The translations under genes and the position numbers were made by a program. This document shows, one piece after another, positions 1 to 11,214 of a DNA stretch of 64,000 bases. The stretch is from assembly GCA_963565915.1 (NCBI GenBank), contig OY751487.1:4154001-4218000 (forward strand), written 5' to 3'. The DNA comes from Entoloma clypeatum (Eukaryota; Basidiomycota; Agaricomycetes; Agaricales; Entolomataceae). A model generated the notes under the pieces. That model was given only the letters and a program-made list of their open reading frames with translations, was not told the DNA's origin and did no database searches. Each line of letters starts with the position of its first letter. The first letter of the stretch is position 1.

Positions 1-1504
1 CTACCTCACGACCAAAAACGATGGCGTGTTTCTCGATGCAAAGCAAGGTCAATAGCGATCTTGGTGATGATCAAGACCGGAATTCTATCCCGCTGACGAT
101 CAGACTTTCAGGTCTGTTTAGTGACCGGAGCTGCAAGAGGGCTTGGGTATGAATTCTGCCGTGCCTTCGTGGATTCGTAAGTGAACCATCAATCACTGCA
201 AGGCATTTTATCAACGATGTATTAATTCATAGTGGATGCACCTCTCTGGTGGTCGTCGATCTGTTAGAAGATGAAGCGAAGACGGCAGCAAATGAACTTA
301 CCACCTACGCAATAGATGCCTTGCAATGTGAGTGATCTATCTCATCAAAGTTCGAAGGCAAGATCGATTGCCATTAACGGTCTGTTACATACGATATAGC
401 CAGTCCAGAAGATTTGAGAATCGTAGGCATCGGATGCGATGTTTCCTCAGAGCGTAACGTACAAATTGCTTTTGCACGGACGTTGGAAGCGTTTGGAAGA
501 GTGGATGCAGTTGTGGCCTCAGCTGGTATGTATTGAACTTCTTCCCGGAAGTGTTTACTGAACAGTCAAATGTACTAAGGTATCGTGGAGAATCATTCTG
601 CCCTTGAGTGAACATGTCTCCTTTTGGAATTTCCCGACGGTATCTAATCGACTTCAGTTATCCGACTGACCGCATGAAACGGCTCTACGACATTAATGTC
701 CATGGGTCCTTTTTCACAGCCCGTGAAGCAGCCCGTCATATGATTCCTCTCGGGGGAGGCTCCATTATTTTGGTCGCAAGCATGAGCGCAAACGTGGGCG
801 TTGGCAAACTTGTGCTCTGGGCTAGTGCCTCACCGAAGTTTTGCAGATTGTCAATATACCCCAGGTCCGTCCTGGCTGCGGTTATGTGCCAGATGCGTTC
901 AAGTTTATCGGATCTCCAGTCTCAAACACCATATAATGCGTCAAAAGCAGGTGGGTAGGCATCCGAAATATTTCCCGAATGGACATTGACCGATAGTCTC
1001 CCAGCCGTCAAACATATGGCTGCAAGTCTTGCCGTGGAATGGGCCAGGACAGGTGTCCGAGTCAATGCTCTCAGGTAGGAGCGGAATGGTGTTTTATGAA
1101 ATTCTCTATTTCTTCGACTCTTACCAGTCCTGGCTACATGTTGACTAAACTTACGAGAAAAATTCTCGAGAAGGATCCAGAGCTCAAAGTCAGATAGTCT
1201 CCGCGCAAGAGTATCCTGCATCCCACTTATGCGATCTTACTTGCTAGAAAACCTGGGAAAGCTTGACGCCGATGGGCAGGGTTAGTCCTCTGTTCCTTTC
1301 CTACATCGATTCTGAAAACGTGTCGTCTGTTATAGATGGGTGAGCCAGAAGATTTGGCGGTGGGTTGATCGTATCATGATTCTACGACGTCTGAACTCTC
1401 GATACCTGCTCTTCCAGGGACCTATCGTTTTTTTGGCAAGTGATGCCTCGAAATTCATGACGGGTTCAGAACTCCTTGTCGATGGGGGGTATTGCACAGT
1501 TTAA
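1..1504 (+). CDS. Short-chain dehydrogenase/reductase (SDR), 5' end uncertain or cut by window edge
   Basis: A classical SDR: NAD(P)-dependent oxidation or reduction of a polyol, ketose or similar small substrate. Seen: the Rossmann motif TGAARGLGYEF (from about 124), YNASKA with the catalytic Tyr and Lys (about 929-946), the WARTGVRVNALSPGYMLT stretch and a C-terminus ending in GSELLVDGGYCTV before the stop at 1502-1504. About nine introns must be removed, including 177-232 and one between GARG-side exons and DSGCTSLVVVDL; one exon (847-864) is only 18 bases. An ATG at 21 can be spliced in (intron 48-111), but the frame entering at base 2 also joins through intron 48-103, so the true start may lie outside the window. 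The C-terminal GRMGEPEDLAG segment resembles fungal D-arabinitol dehydrogenase or sorbose-reductase-like SDRs, but substrate cannot be read from sequence. Confidence 0.85.
847..864 (+). other. 18-base micro-exon in the SDR gene
   Basis: Six codons (IVNIPQ) are flanked by an intron ending TTGCAG and one starting GTCCGT. They are needed to join SMSAN to SQTPYNASKA, the usual spacing before the catalytic Tyr. Confidence 0.6.
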
Positions 1505-1713
1505 GACCGGTTGAATGTAGAACTTGGACTTGGTGGTGTAACATGTACATACACACGGACCACAGGTAAATATGTAATAGCATGATCTTCTCGAGGCTTG
1601 AATCTGTCCTTTCACCACGTTGACCAGCGCATCCTGGACGTCTCGCTTGCCAGATATTCACATATCCGGCTCACAAAAGCTGGAACGACTTCAGGAAATT
1701 CTACAGTCTTGTC

Positions 1714-2891
1714 ATGACGAATGCCAGCATGCCTCAAGCAGGACCTGGTGCGCAGAAGACTTTTGACTTCGTCAAGCGCAAAAGATGGGCAGAGCTCCTG
1801 GTTACCGAACTTGCGGACGGGATTAATATCATCCTTTCGGTTTCTTGCACCGTCCTCTACTGTGGACCAGCTATTACAGAACTCATTGGCTGGAGAGATA
1901 CTGACGTGATCGATCGCGACATGTTGGAGCTTGTAATTCGTGCGACGCTTTGACTGGTCTTGCATTACCATCTGAATTATACTTCAGCCGATGACCATGC
2001 CATCTTTCGCACCTGTTTCCAAGAATCTTTGAATAAAGATTCTGAATTTCTGGCCTATATCCGCTTCAAGCGCAACGAGAGTCTTTCATCCAACGCTCTG
2101 AATCGCAAGGACATTCTTTTTGAGGTCAAAGGTCAACCACAGGTACTAGAAACGGAAGGAAAACTATTTTTCGCCACAGCCAAACCATATCCAAGCCGGA
2201 ATACGGACATGTCAGTATTGTATGCCGTCCGATGACATCTCTCTCCCCTGACTTGTCTGAGTTCAAGGCTAAACACCTTTCTAGAACTCAAGATAGAAAA
2301 CGAACAGTTGCAACGGAGACTTTTTGAACTCCAAAACTGTCTGCCTGAACATGCGTCAACATCTCCATTGGGACCTGTGCCGAACCAGGCGTATACGACT
2401 TCTTCCAACCATTCCAGGCGCCCATCCGCGTCAGGAGTTCCACCACAAAGAAATACAAGCTTATACGGTCCATCTTGCTGGACTATATTTGACAATCCTT
2501 TTAACACTATTGATAATAACTTCTTCGGTGATGAAGCCATCCGTCCGTCCCCTCCCAGCGGTGATGACGACACCGAGGGCTCCAAGAAGAAAAAGGTGGT
2601 CGTGATTTACGCCTCGTTGCATATCACTCCTCTGATAATCAATGAAGCTGAAGAAGTCGCACATCACAGAGCAGTATGTCTGTACCAAATGTGGCAGAAC
2701 AGACTCTCCTGAGTGGCGCAAGGTGTGCTCGGTTATCCATTTGCATCGGGTTCCATCTGACCTACCAGTATAACTAGGGTCCGCATGGTCCAAAGACCCT
2801 GTGCAATGCTTGCGGACTCCGTTGGGCTAAGCAAGTAAGGAAGACTGATGATACTCCGGGCGACTCTCTGGTACTGGGGGACAGCAACTAA
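1714..2891 (+). CDS. wc-2: White collar 2-like PAS/GATA zinc-finger transcription factor
   Basis: DNA-binding partner of the blue-light photoreceptor WC-1 in fungi. My exon model is 1714-1939, 1988-2210, 2268-2595, 2648-2722 and 2778-2891, giving 321 residues with every junction in phase. The PAS domain occupies roughly residues 20-150 ([29 protein letters not shown]). It is followed by a short leucine-rich helix ([16 protein letters not shown]), a basic KKKKLKK run and a single GATA finger near the C-terminus, [14 protein letters not shown] then [13 protein letters not shown], of the fungal C-X2-C-X18-C-X2-C type. There is no LOV flavin-cysteine motif, as expected for WC-2 and not WC-1. The finger is split by intron 2723-2777. 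The first ATG after the SDR stop was chosen as start; the N-terminal part is short. Confidence 0.9.
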
Positions 2892-3111
2892 CTATGAAGC
2901 TAAAGAAAGCGCTTCACTCATATTTATTATCACTTACTGTATTACCATCTCTCGGACTTTATTTGAGTATTATAGTTGGCACTTGTTCATCGATCACCAT
3001 GTTATTCACGAGTAATGTTTATGACGCCAAACAAGCATCTTGACAAGACCTTCCACACCGTCCCCGCAGTAGTAGACTGCTAGCGTCCTACTGCGAATAT
3101 TTGACACCCTA

Positions 3112-4553
3112 ATGGCTCCCGAAGTCCATAACCTTGCCAAGACTCCAATCACATCCCATGTTTTTAGTCCAGATCGCCGCCGTCAGTCGCGTGGATTCTT
3201 CATTCTTAACGTCATCTTCTGATTATCGTGCACCACAGAGCTCGCTGTCAGCTTGAATTCTAACGATGTTCAGATCTATTCCCGTCAAGGGCAAGAATGG
3301 GCATTGAAAGAGACGCTTTCGGAGGTATGAATCAACTTTCGCATTGGATACTCAATAACTATGATCCCAGCACGATAAACTCATCACTTCAATCGACTGG
3401 GCCCCGCTCTCAAACCGTATTGTGACTGCATCCCAAGATAGAAATGCATATGTCTGGCAGGAAACCCCAGATCCGGAGACGGGCAAACTTGTATGGAAAC
3501 CCACCCTCGTACTACTGAGGATCAATCGTGCTGCCACCCAAGTTAAATGGAGCCCAAAGGAGGACAAATTTGCTGTAGCAAGCGGCGCTCGGTACGTTTC
3601 AACATTACGGCAATTCTGTAACTCATTGGATTCTAGTGCCATCGCTATCTGTTCCTTTGATTCGGAGAACAACTGGTGGGTATCGAAGCTGCTCAAGAAG
3701 CCCATTAGGTCAACTGTGCTCTCGATCGATTGGCACCCGAATAATGTTCTGTTGGCTGCCGGTAGTGCCGACATGAAAGCTCGGGTTTTCTCAGCGTACA
3801 TCAAAGAGGTCGATGAGCGGTGAGGTTTGATATAACTACATGTGCATAGTACTCATAAAATCTGCCCAACTAACCCAGACCCGCTGCCACCCTCTGGGGT
3901 TCCAAGTTGCCTTTCAACACGATCTGCGGAGAGTATACTAGTCCCGCGGGAGGCTGGGTGCATTCTGTTGGATTTTCACCATCTGGGGACATACTTGCTT
4001 TTACCAGTGAGCTGAGAGCGTTCATCGAGATATACATGTTTTGACCTTCTTTCTACTAGGCCATGATAGCTCTATCAACATTGTCTACCCCACAGGTCCT
4101 GTTTTCAACATCAGGACGACTTCTCTCCCATTTGTGGCCCTCACATGGACGTCGGAAAATTCCATCGTGTTCGCAGGTCATGACTGTCAGCCTGTTGTCT
4201 TTTCTGGCTCCGAAGCGGGATGGCAAGGAGTCGGCAGTTTAGACGACACAACTGGAGCTAAATCTTTAGATGGACCCCGAGCGGGCTATGGAGGTAATAC
4301 CAGCGTCGGACGCTTAAAGACTGGTGCCTTTGCCACGTTCCGTGCTGCAGATAGCCACGGGCAGTCGCACGCTTCTGGTTCTAGCGCTTCCGCTGTTGAT
4401 ACCAAGCTCTTGACGATCCATCAGAATACGATCACCAGTGTTCGGCCTTATGAAACGCGGGGTGGAGAGGTCGCAAAGGTTAGCACGACTGGTGTCGACG
4501 GTAATTTGGTCATTTGGGACGTGAATGCGGTTGGGTCAGGTGGATGGAAATAG
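3112..4553 (+). CDS. arc40: Arp2/3 complex subunit 1 (ARPC1/p40), WD40 protein
   Basis: Beta-propeller subunit of the seven-protein Arp2/3 complex that nucleates branched actin at cortical patches and endocytic sites. Starts [16 protein letters not shown] and runs through WD repeats such as [21 protein letters not shown] and [21 protein letters not shown], then [14 protein letters not shown] and [12 protein letters not shown]. The C-terminal arm loop lies before a last repeat ending [17 protein letters not shown]. Four or so short introns separate exons near 3220, 3325-3370, 3595-3635, 3823-3880 and 4010-4060. Its stop is only 44 bases from the stop of the converging dad3 gene. The domain order and length fit the family; nothing looks broken. 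Confidence 0.93.
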
Positions 4554-4597
4554 TAGATGTGCCATGTAATGTCTTCTGATAAACAACAACTTATACA

Positions 4598-5018
4598 TTA
4601 TCGCATTATCGTCATGTCGTTCGAGCTCTCCTCGTAACTGTGCGCAGACTCTGTTACAGGCTGTTCATTGATCACCCCCCACACAGAAGCTTTAAACTAT
4701 CCCATGATGAGCTCAATGAAAATCCCACCAACACTGACAGCGTCTTACCAACGTCAGCACAAGGCCCATTTTCTTCTCCAACACCCTCAAACGCGCCAAA
4801 AGCATCTCATCTGGCTTTTCAGCGAGCAGTTGCGACTTTTGCGTGGCCTTCATAGCAAGATTGCTTCAATGCGTGTTGTGCGTTCTTCACGAGATACGCA
4901 CGAGTTTGACATGCTGGGCGAGTTTTGCATACTCCCAGAGCGCTTCTGCCTCCAACGGTGTCAGACTGGGATGGGTTTCGTAAGGGTTTCTGGCAAAGAT
5001 GTCGTTTACCGATGTCAT
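4598..5018 (-). CDS. dad3: DASH complex subunit Dad3
   Basis: Small subunit of the fungal-specific DASH/Dam1 ring that couples kinetochores to spindle microtubules. The gene is easily missed because its three exons are about 100 bases each: 4902-5018, 4749-4847 and 4598-4696 (introns 4848-4901 and 4697-4748, both phase 0). The product is 104 residues. The family core is clear: THPSLTPLEAEALWEYAKLA, LLAEKPDEMLLARLRVLEKK, MGLVLTLFKASVWGVI. The acidic Ser-rich tail (SYEESSNDM) is variable in the family. It converges on ARPC1 and diverges from the BTB-like gene. Confidence 0.9.
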
Positions 5019-5452
5019 GGTTAATGGTCAAGCTTTTGTCAAGGCTTTGCCACTTTGGTACATCGGAGGTAGGAGGCGCATTGGATCATGCGTGGATCTA
5101 CCTGCATCTGACTATGATCATTGCAGCGACTTGACTGGACGCCCTTGCGGGGATGGATGCAAGGACGGATCTTTGGAGTCCTGAGCGAAATTGATGGGGT
5201 GACCCGGAAGACAATAAGGGCTGGCTCAGAACAATTACGCCTCCTTCCCTCTCGCGATCAAATACCAGCTGCGCCTGTGAAAATGGAAAAGCCTCGCTGC
5301 AGCTATTTGAAGCCTACAATTAGACCCGCATGTCCTCCTTTTTTCATTCTTGAATAAGCTCACCTGCCGCCCCGCCCCCGCCCTGGGTCTCTCATTCCTT
5401 TCTAGGCTATACAAACAGGGTCTGCTCCTGCGTCCGAGTACGCGCCGTCACG
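5019..5452. promoter_or_regulatory. Divergent intergenic region between dad3 and the BTB-like gene
   Basis: About 430 bases with no convincing coding exon. It must hold the promoters and 5' leaders of dad3 (leftward) and the BTB-like gene (rightward). A C-rich pyrimidine stretch lies around 5360-5400 just upstream of the BTB-like start, a common feature of fungal promoters. No specific factor site is called. Confidence 0.4.
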
Positions 5453-6556
5453 ATGATGCCAGACAATAGACCTGGTGTAGCTTCTTATATTAAAAGGGAG
5501 GGGGTAGATCCTTCTCAGACCATTGACGCCAACTGCGCTGGCGACTACATACACGACATAGCGCAGGACGACTCTAATATGCCTGTCCCCTCCTTGGAGC
5601 CCCGACCTTTTCCGCCTCCTTCGCTGGTGGGCGTACCCATGGAATACGTGGTCGACCAGCTGCGTAATCTGGCATCGTATTACTGGAAGAGGCCAGAGAC
5701 AGCGGATTGTACCATCGGTTTGTCCTCTTCTTAGTATGCATTCTCGTGGTTTGGTGGAATGACGTCGTTTATCTCTAGTCATCCCTGTCCCGCACTTGCG
5801 AGGAGGATTGGTGCCGCCGTCACTGTCTGGTATCTTCCCGCTCCAAACAGAGTCTTTCACAGCCATGCTTGACCCGTCCGGACGGAGTCGAAGAGCTACG
5901 CAGCCTGCATCCAACTTTGTGCCCCAAATATCATTCAAGGTCTGTCCGTCCATTTGTCCAGACCCCCCGAATGATACCTGAACAACTCCGAATAGCTTCA
6001 TGTAGATTATCTTTCCGCTCACTCGAGCTATCTCCGAGGACTCTTCAGCGGGACAAGCGCCCTTGACCTCGTACAATCGACGTCCGCTACGCCCCCAAGC
6101 CGCTTCAAAATCCCCGCGAACCGCATGCCGCGCCTGCTGCCCAGCCCGCCCAATCACCCTGTCCTGTTTCTCCCCGTCCCCGACCCCACGTCGTTCCATC
6201 TGCTCATTCACTGGATATATTTTGGTGAAACCGGTCTGATAGACGACTGCCTGCACCAAGGGGTTATACAGTGGGAGGGCATCGCGCGCAATGTTGAGTA
6301 TCTCGGCTTGTCCCCCGAGATCAAGATGTTCTTGCGGACGTGGTACAGCCGCTGGCTGGACCGCGAGCAGTCACGGTGTGGATCGGACTCTGACTCTGAT
6401 GATGCGGACACCCTATACAGCGACATGGACGACGATTCATCGACTCTCGAGGAGAGCGAGGTGGAATCCGACGACAGCGAAAAGGAGATCTGGAGAGGCA
6501 GATCTCGCGTTGCCCGACCTCTTTCGTCCTTGAACCCTAAAACCAACGTGTCATAA
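5453..6556 (+). CDS. BTB/POZ-like domain protein with acidic C-terminal tail
   Basis: Three exons (5453-5717, 5779-5943, 6006-6556) give 326 residues. The central part is a BTB-like fold: DCTIVIPVPHLR, then KVYYLSAHSSYLRGLFSG, which corresponds to the 'H-x-x-hL-x-x-x-S-x-x-hh' core of BTB domains, and later FHLLIHWIYFGETG. The N-terminus is Pro-rich and the last 80 residues are very acidic and Ser-rich (SDSDSDDADTLYSDMDDD), followed by a basic patch. Such proteins are common in Agaricomycetes; most have no assigned role, and BTB proteins may act as dimerisation units or Cul3 adaptors. No MATH, Kelch or zinc-finger partner domain is present, so function is not assigned. Confidence 0.75.
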
Positions 6557-7021
6557 ATTTTCTGCGACCTGAACATCCCTCACCCTCATTTTTCGTCTTT
6601 CATGAACCTTTTTCCACCAGACACACCCTCCTTTCTATCACCTATATTGTTTTTCTGTCCTTCATCTGCATACGTTTGATGACAGCATTCACACGACAAC
6701 CAATCATCTTACTGTTCGTTTTCTTAATCTTGGAACGACACGATACTGTATTTGTACAATGCACAGAGAAAAAAGAACACCATCAGCATGGTTTATTGTT
6801 CTGACTTTTGTCGGACTCGGGACTCCGATTAAGACATCCGTAGTGAGCCAAAGCCTCAAGGCTGTCGGACAATAACAAAAGACAAGCATCAAAGGGGTCA
6901 AAAGAAGACTGAAAAAATCTTTCTTTCACATCGTTGGATGGCAGTAAGCGAGGAATTTCACGATAAAAATACAGGACAATAAGGATACAGGATCGCAATC
7001 AGGCATTCGGTAGAAATACGG
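6557..7021. other. Convergent 3' flanks, no gene seen
   Basis: About 465 bases between the stop of the BTB-like gene and the stop of the kinase gene. T-rich stretches (6600-6660) and A-rich stretches (6765-6780, 6890-6930) are compatible with 3' untranslated and polyadenylation regions of the two converging genes. Short open frames here have no coding look. Confidence 0.5.
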
Positions 7022-8452
7022 CTAGATTTGCATTTTCTCTGGAAAGCGGTTGTCAAACGCGAGATGCGCCGGGACGGGGGCAATTCTGAGACCGGGCAAG
7101 CGACTTTGCCCTGGCAGGGGCTGTTTATGCCATGTGTGCAGCGAATCAAATGCGGGTGGTGGAGCCTGGATGAGGAAGAATTAGGGATACAAAAAGCGAG
7201 AAGAAAAAGAAGAGTGTGACTGACGAGGTATTGTCTCTCACGGATCTTGTCCCAATCAACGCTTGAAAGCCAAGGATGTTGCATCACATCAGCGGCACCG
7301 CCATAACCGAGCCTATCAGACGCTTTTACGGTCAATAGACCGGTGATGACCGACTTGAGGTTGTTTCCTACACGGAGGGTAGGCGGCCAATGGAGCTTGG
7401 CCCGTTTGGCTTTCTTGAAGGTTACGCTTGGGGCATGTGAATAGAAAGGCTGTGTTATGAGGATGTCTGAGTGTACTTTTATGTGTCAAGGGAAACGAGC
7501 CACGAACGAATTTCCTGGTCGTCATTTCGTACAAGACACAGCCGGCGGACCACCAGTCTACGGCGAGGTACGCGCTTTCCTGTTGTTCAAAGAGTTCTGG
7601 GGCCATGTAGGCCGGGGTGCCAACCATGAGCCAGCCGTTTCGCTCGTCTTCCTTGGCAGCGGTACCGAAATCGACGAGAGAGAGGTAACCGTCGGCGCCG
7701 ACGAGGATGTTGTCGGGTTTAATGTCGCGGTGGATGACCTCGTGTTGCTGCAGGAAAGCGAGGGCGGTGACGATGTTGGCAAAGTAGAACGCGGAGGTAA
7801 CGGGGTCGAGGGGGGCATGTTTCTGGATGAGGGAACGGAGGCTTCCGCGGGGGATAAACTCGAGCATGAGGTACAGGTTGCGCCAGTCGTGGAAGGCGTC
7901 GACTAGGCCGGTGACGAAGGAGTTCCAGGGCATCTGTGCGAGGAGGGAGCGCTCGGCGTTCTTTTTGTTAGGGTTGTGCTGGGTTATGCTGGGTGAGGGT
8001 CAGTCGTGTGCGCGAGAAGGATAGAGACGGACGCCGTCGAGAACACGAATATTCTTTCTCTTGAAGACTTTGAGAGCAAAAAGAGAGCCGGGGACGTCGA
8101 GCGGGTGTGTATTTCGGGTAGTGCGGACGAGTAGGACTTGGCCATCCTGGCCACTGCCTGTGGGAACCGGATTGAGCGGGGAGCAGGATGATGTCAGAAG
8201 GAGCAGAGATCACCGAGGGTTCTGATGCATTCGAGATCGCGCAGTCTCAGGGAGGGAGGCCGGGGGTCAAGAGGCCTGGGTATGGTGGGATCGGGTTCGC
8301 GAGAGAACTGTGGTGAGAGTCGTGAGTTTTAACCTTGGATAGACGAGGAATGCTACGACCTCTGGTTTGAGGATGTTGCGGTAATGGATCTTGTACTGGT
8401 GGCCTTCATAGACGCCTTCGAGGGTGTGGCGGTCGTTGCGGACGGGGGGCAT
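7022..8452 (-). CDS. Serine/threonine protein kinase, AGC-like
   Basis: A complete kinase catalytic domain. Spliced N-lobe: LECIRTLGTGSGQDGQVLLV as a glycine-loop variant, then GSLFALKVFKRKNI with the presumed VAIK-type lysine. C-lobe: NLYLMLEFIPRGSLRSLI, the catalytic loop HRDIKPDN, DFG in LVDFGTAAKEDE, GTPAYMAPELF and DWWSAGCVLYEM. The order is canonical and no catalytic residue is missing. About four introns are needed (near 8340-8280, 8225-8160, 8025-7965, 7510-7440 and 7230-7170, read leftward). The GSLRSLI/DIKPDN pattern and the WWSAGCVLYEM segment favour the AGC group, but the tail (ending LAFDNRFPEKMQI) lacks a clear hydrophobic FxxF motif. It starts 92 bases from the LIS1 start, on the other strand. 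Confidence 0.85.
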
Positions 8453-8544
8453 TTCTGTCTAGACGGGGGTGGGGTCATGATCATTTATTATAAGGCCGTC
8501 CATTGTTGTTGTTGTCGTAACCACGCATCAACTTGTCCACCGCC
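8453..8544. promoter_or_regulatory. Very short divergent promoter between kinase and LIS1
   Basis: Only 92 bases separate the two start codons on opposite strands. The two genes must therefore share their upstream control region or use promoter elements inside each other's leader. No specific binding site is called. Confidence 0.5.
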
Positions 8545-10241
8545 ATGTCCTTGCTCTCCGACCGGCAGCGAGAGGACCTGTTCGTCCATTTCATCCACGT
8601 TATCTAGGCTGGTACTCATCATCGTCGATAACAGGCACAAGTCGATGCTCGACTACCTCTACGTCAACAACTTCACCGCAGCCTACAACTCCCTCAAGGC
8701 TGACGCAGGCACCGAGTACACCCCAGATCCAAAAGCAAAGTATGCCGGCCTCTTGGAAAAGAAATGGACCAGTGTCATCCGCCTCCAGAAGAAGGTCCAA
8801 GTCTTGCCCCCCTCTCTCCCCCCAATCCACGTCTCACCCCTCCACCCAGATCATGGATCTCGAAAATCGCAACGCCGCTCTCCAGGAAGAACTCTCTCTG
8901 TCACCCGCCAAACGCGCCGCCTCCCAATCTGATTGGGTCCCCCGCGCACCCGCCGCACACGTCCTCACCGGCCATCGAGCCCCCGTCACTCGAGTCGCGT
9001 TTCATCCCCAATACTCAATCATCGCCTCTGCAAGCGAAGACGCAACGGTCAAGATATGGGACTGGGAGACTGGCGAGTTTGAGCGCACCCTCAAGGGTCA
9101 TACCAAGGCCGTCATGGACGTCGACTTTGATCACAGGGGTCATCTCTTGGGTAATCACCTTTTTGTTCAAACCAATTTCAATTTTCTAAACCTAAACAGT
9201 AACATGCTCTTCCGATTTGTTCATCAAATTATGGGATTCTCAGAACGAGTGGAAAAACACAAAGACCTTCCCTGGTCACGACCACTCTGTTTCCGCCGTC
9301 CGCTTCATGCCCGGCGATCAATTCATTGTCAGCGCAAGTCGTGATCGAACCATCCGTATATTCAATATTGCTTCAACGTATGTTTCCAGTTCTCCCCCTA
9401 TGATCAATCCCTTCATTTCCCCCGCAGACATCTCGTACGCACAATATCAGGACATGCAGAGTGGGTCCGGTGTGTCATTCCATCTGACGACGGTAAAATG
9501 CTTGCCAGCGGTTCAAAAGACCATGTAAGGGCCTCCCATCATTTGCGAATTGCGAATCTTACTTCGTTGCATTAGACTGTCCGTATTTGGGATGCACTCA
9601 CAGGAGAAGCAAAACTCGAGTTGAGGGATCATGAACATGATGTCGAGGTCGTCGCATTTGCCCCACTTGCAGCCTATGCAAAAATACGAGAACTGGCAGG
9701 AATTCCGGTCAGCAACCACTCTCCAAATTCGTCTCCTTTTTTTTTTGTTTTGATGAATTCTGTCTCACAACTAGAACACTGATCGCACAAGACGACCCGG
9801 CATGTATCTGGCCAGCGGCGCAAGAGACAAGACTATCAAGCTATGGGACACGTCGAGTGGTCAAATGCTACGGAACCTCGTAAGCACATCTTTTTCTTTC
9901 CAAGTTTCAAATCTCAGATAATTTCACTTCAGCCTGGCCATGATAATTGGATACGTGCCCTTGCGTTCCACCCTTCAGGAAAATATCTCCTCTCGGCATC
10001 GGACGACAAGACCATTAGAGTATGGGAGCTCTCGACCGGCCGGTGCATCAAGACCTTCGACGCACACAATCACTTTGTCACCACACTCGCATGGGGAAGG
10101 CAGTCGGCCGCGGGCGGTGCGGTAGCAGGCGCGAATGGAGTGAACGGGGAAGGCAGTTTGTCGACAACGGATCCGGAGAAGCTCATCAATGTTGTTGCAT
10201 CGGGGAGCGTCGACCAGACCGTCAAGATCTGGTTGCCATGA
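8545..10241 (+). CDS. pac1: Nuclear distribution protein PAC1/LIS1
   Basis: Regulator of cytoplasmic dynein that binds the motor ring and is needed for nuclear migration in hyphae. Starts [12 protein letters not shown], then a LisH motif ([20 protein letters not shown]), a short coiled coil ([15 protein letters not shown]) and seven WD40 repeats, e.g. [47 protein letters not shown] and [16 protein letters not shown]. The last repeat ends [13 protein letters not shown] at the stop. The first intron is 8580-8634 with a GTTCGT donor; this joins the LisH in frame, whereas the neighbouring GTTATC does not. Later introns fall near 8797-8850, 9150-9210, 9378-9430, 9525-9575, 9709-9775 and 9880-9930. 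A Gly/Ala-rich loop ([15 protein letters not shown]) sits inside the last repeat. Confidence 0.95.
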
Positions 10242-11214
10242 TTGGGGACTGGTGGAAAACCTCCACCAGTCTTGTATATGCTGCCCGATCATGAATTGGA
10301 CATGAAAGCGAACCTCCGACTGCTGCGACTGGTTTCTTCGATAGATATCTGCGCCTCCCCTCTCCGGTAGCTTGGCTTCTTCTGTTCCTCTTGTATGCTG
10401 CACCATGGTAGGTACTGCCTTGGGCTTCCGTATCCCATGCTCACCGTAAATTATGTACAGGTGTGGGCGCGCGAAATCTGTCGTCAATGCCCTATGATCC
10501 TATATAAATTAATCCCGATATTTCCTGTCAATCATTCTTCATCCACGATCCTTTTTCTTGTAAAAACGCTCTCAAGCTCCATCATGTTAATAACCCTCCC
10601 CATTCTCGCTGGCTTTCCCTCTAGTTCTCTATACCCGTATCACTTGATAATTTAAGTCAATCTGTACCAACTACAACATTTTCTTTCGCTTCTTCGGAAA
10701 TTGGAAACGATTGCATCGGTGATTTGTACCGCCAGATGTAAGCCTGCGCCATATTGCACTTTTGGAAATGACATTCACCGCCGCTGCAGCAACCGATGCG
10801 GACTTCTTCAAGTCGGGTGACATCGAGATGTACTTGGTTAGTCGCCAAGTGACTAGCGCTTTTTCGGTGGGTATGCTGTAATATCAAACTTCTTGATATC
10901 ATGATGCGAAGTTTTTGCGCCACACTACAGCCTTCGTGTCTGTGAAAGAATGGAAGTCCCAGGTTGAGAGGCACCTGGCTGTAAATCTATTGGCACATTA
11001 TTACTGCTACAAGGCGGGTTACTTTACAGATTGATTAAGGCTATGAGTATAATGTAACGAAAACCTGTGATCAATACACGATATTACGACGACGATTACA
11101 TACTTAAGAAACGGCGGCGTTCTCTTCCAACCGCACACGGGAAAAAAAAAATTCGAACGTTCAATAGGCCGGCCAAAGCGTTTTCAAGTTGTGTATATCG
11201 TTGGAAAAAACCAG
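10242..11214. other. Intergenic region, one weak open frame
   Basis: About 970 bases between the LIS1 stop and the stop of the Zn2Cys6 gene. The only long frame is on the minus strand, 10657-10974 (about 105 codons, no ATG at its 5' end, ending ENVVVGTD). I do not recognise it and cannot link it to further exons. The rest is AT-rich 3' flank, including A-runs at 11140-11155. Confidence 0.4.

Noticed and set aside
8597..8632. 36-base first intron in LIS1 starting GTTATC
   Set aside because: It gives the wrong reading frame after the junction; the donor 17 bases upstream (GTTCGT at 8580) restores the LisH sequence.
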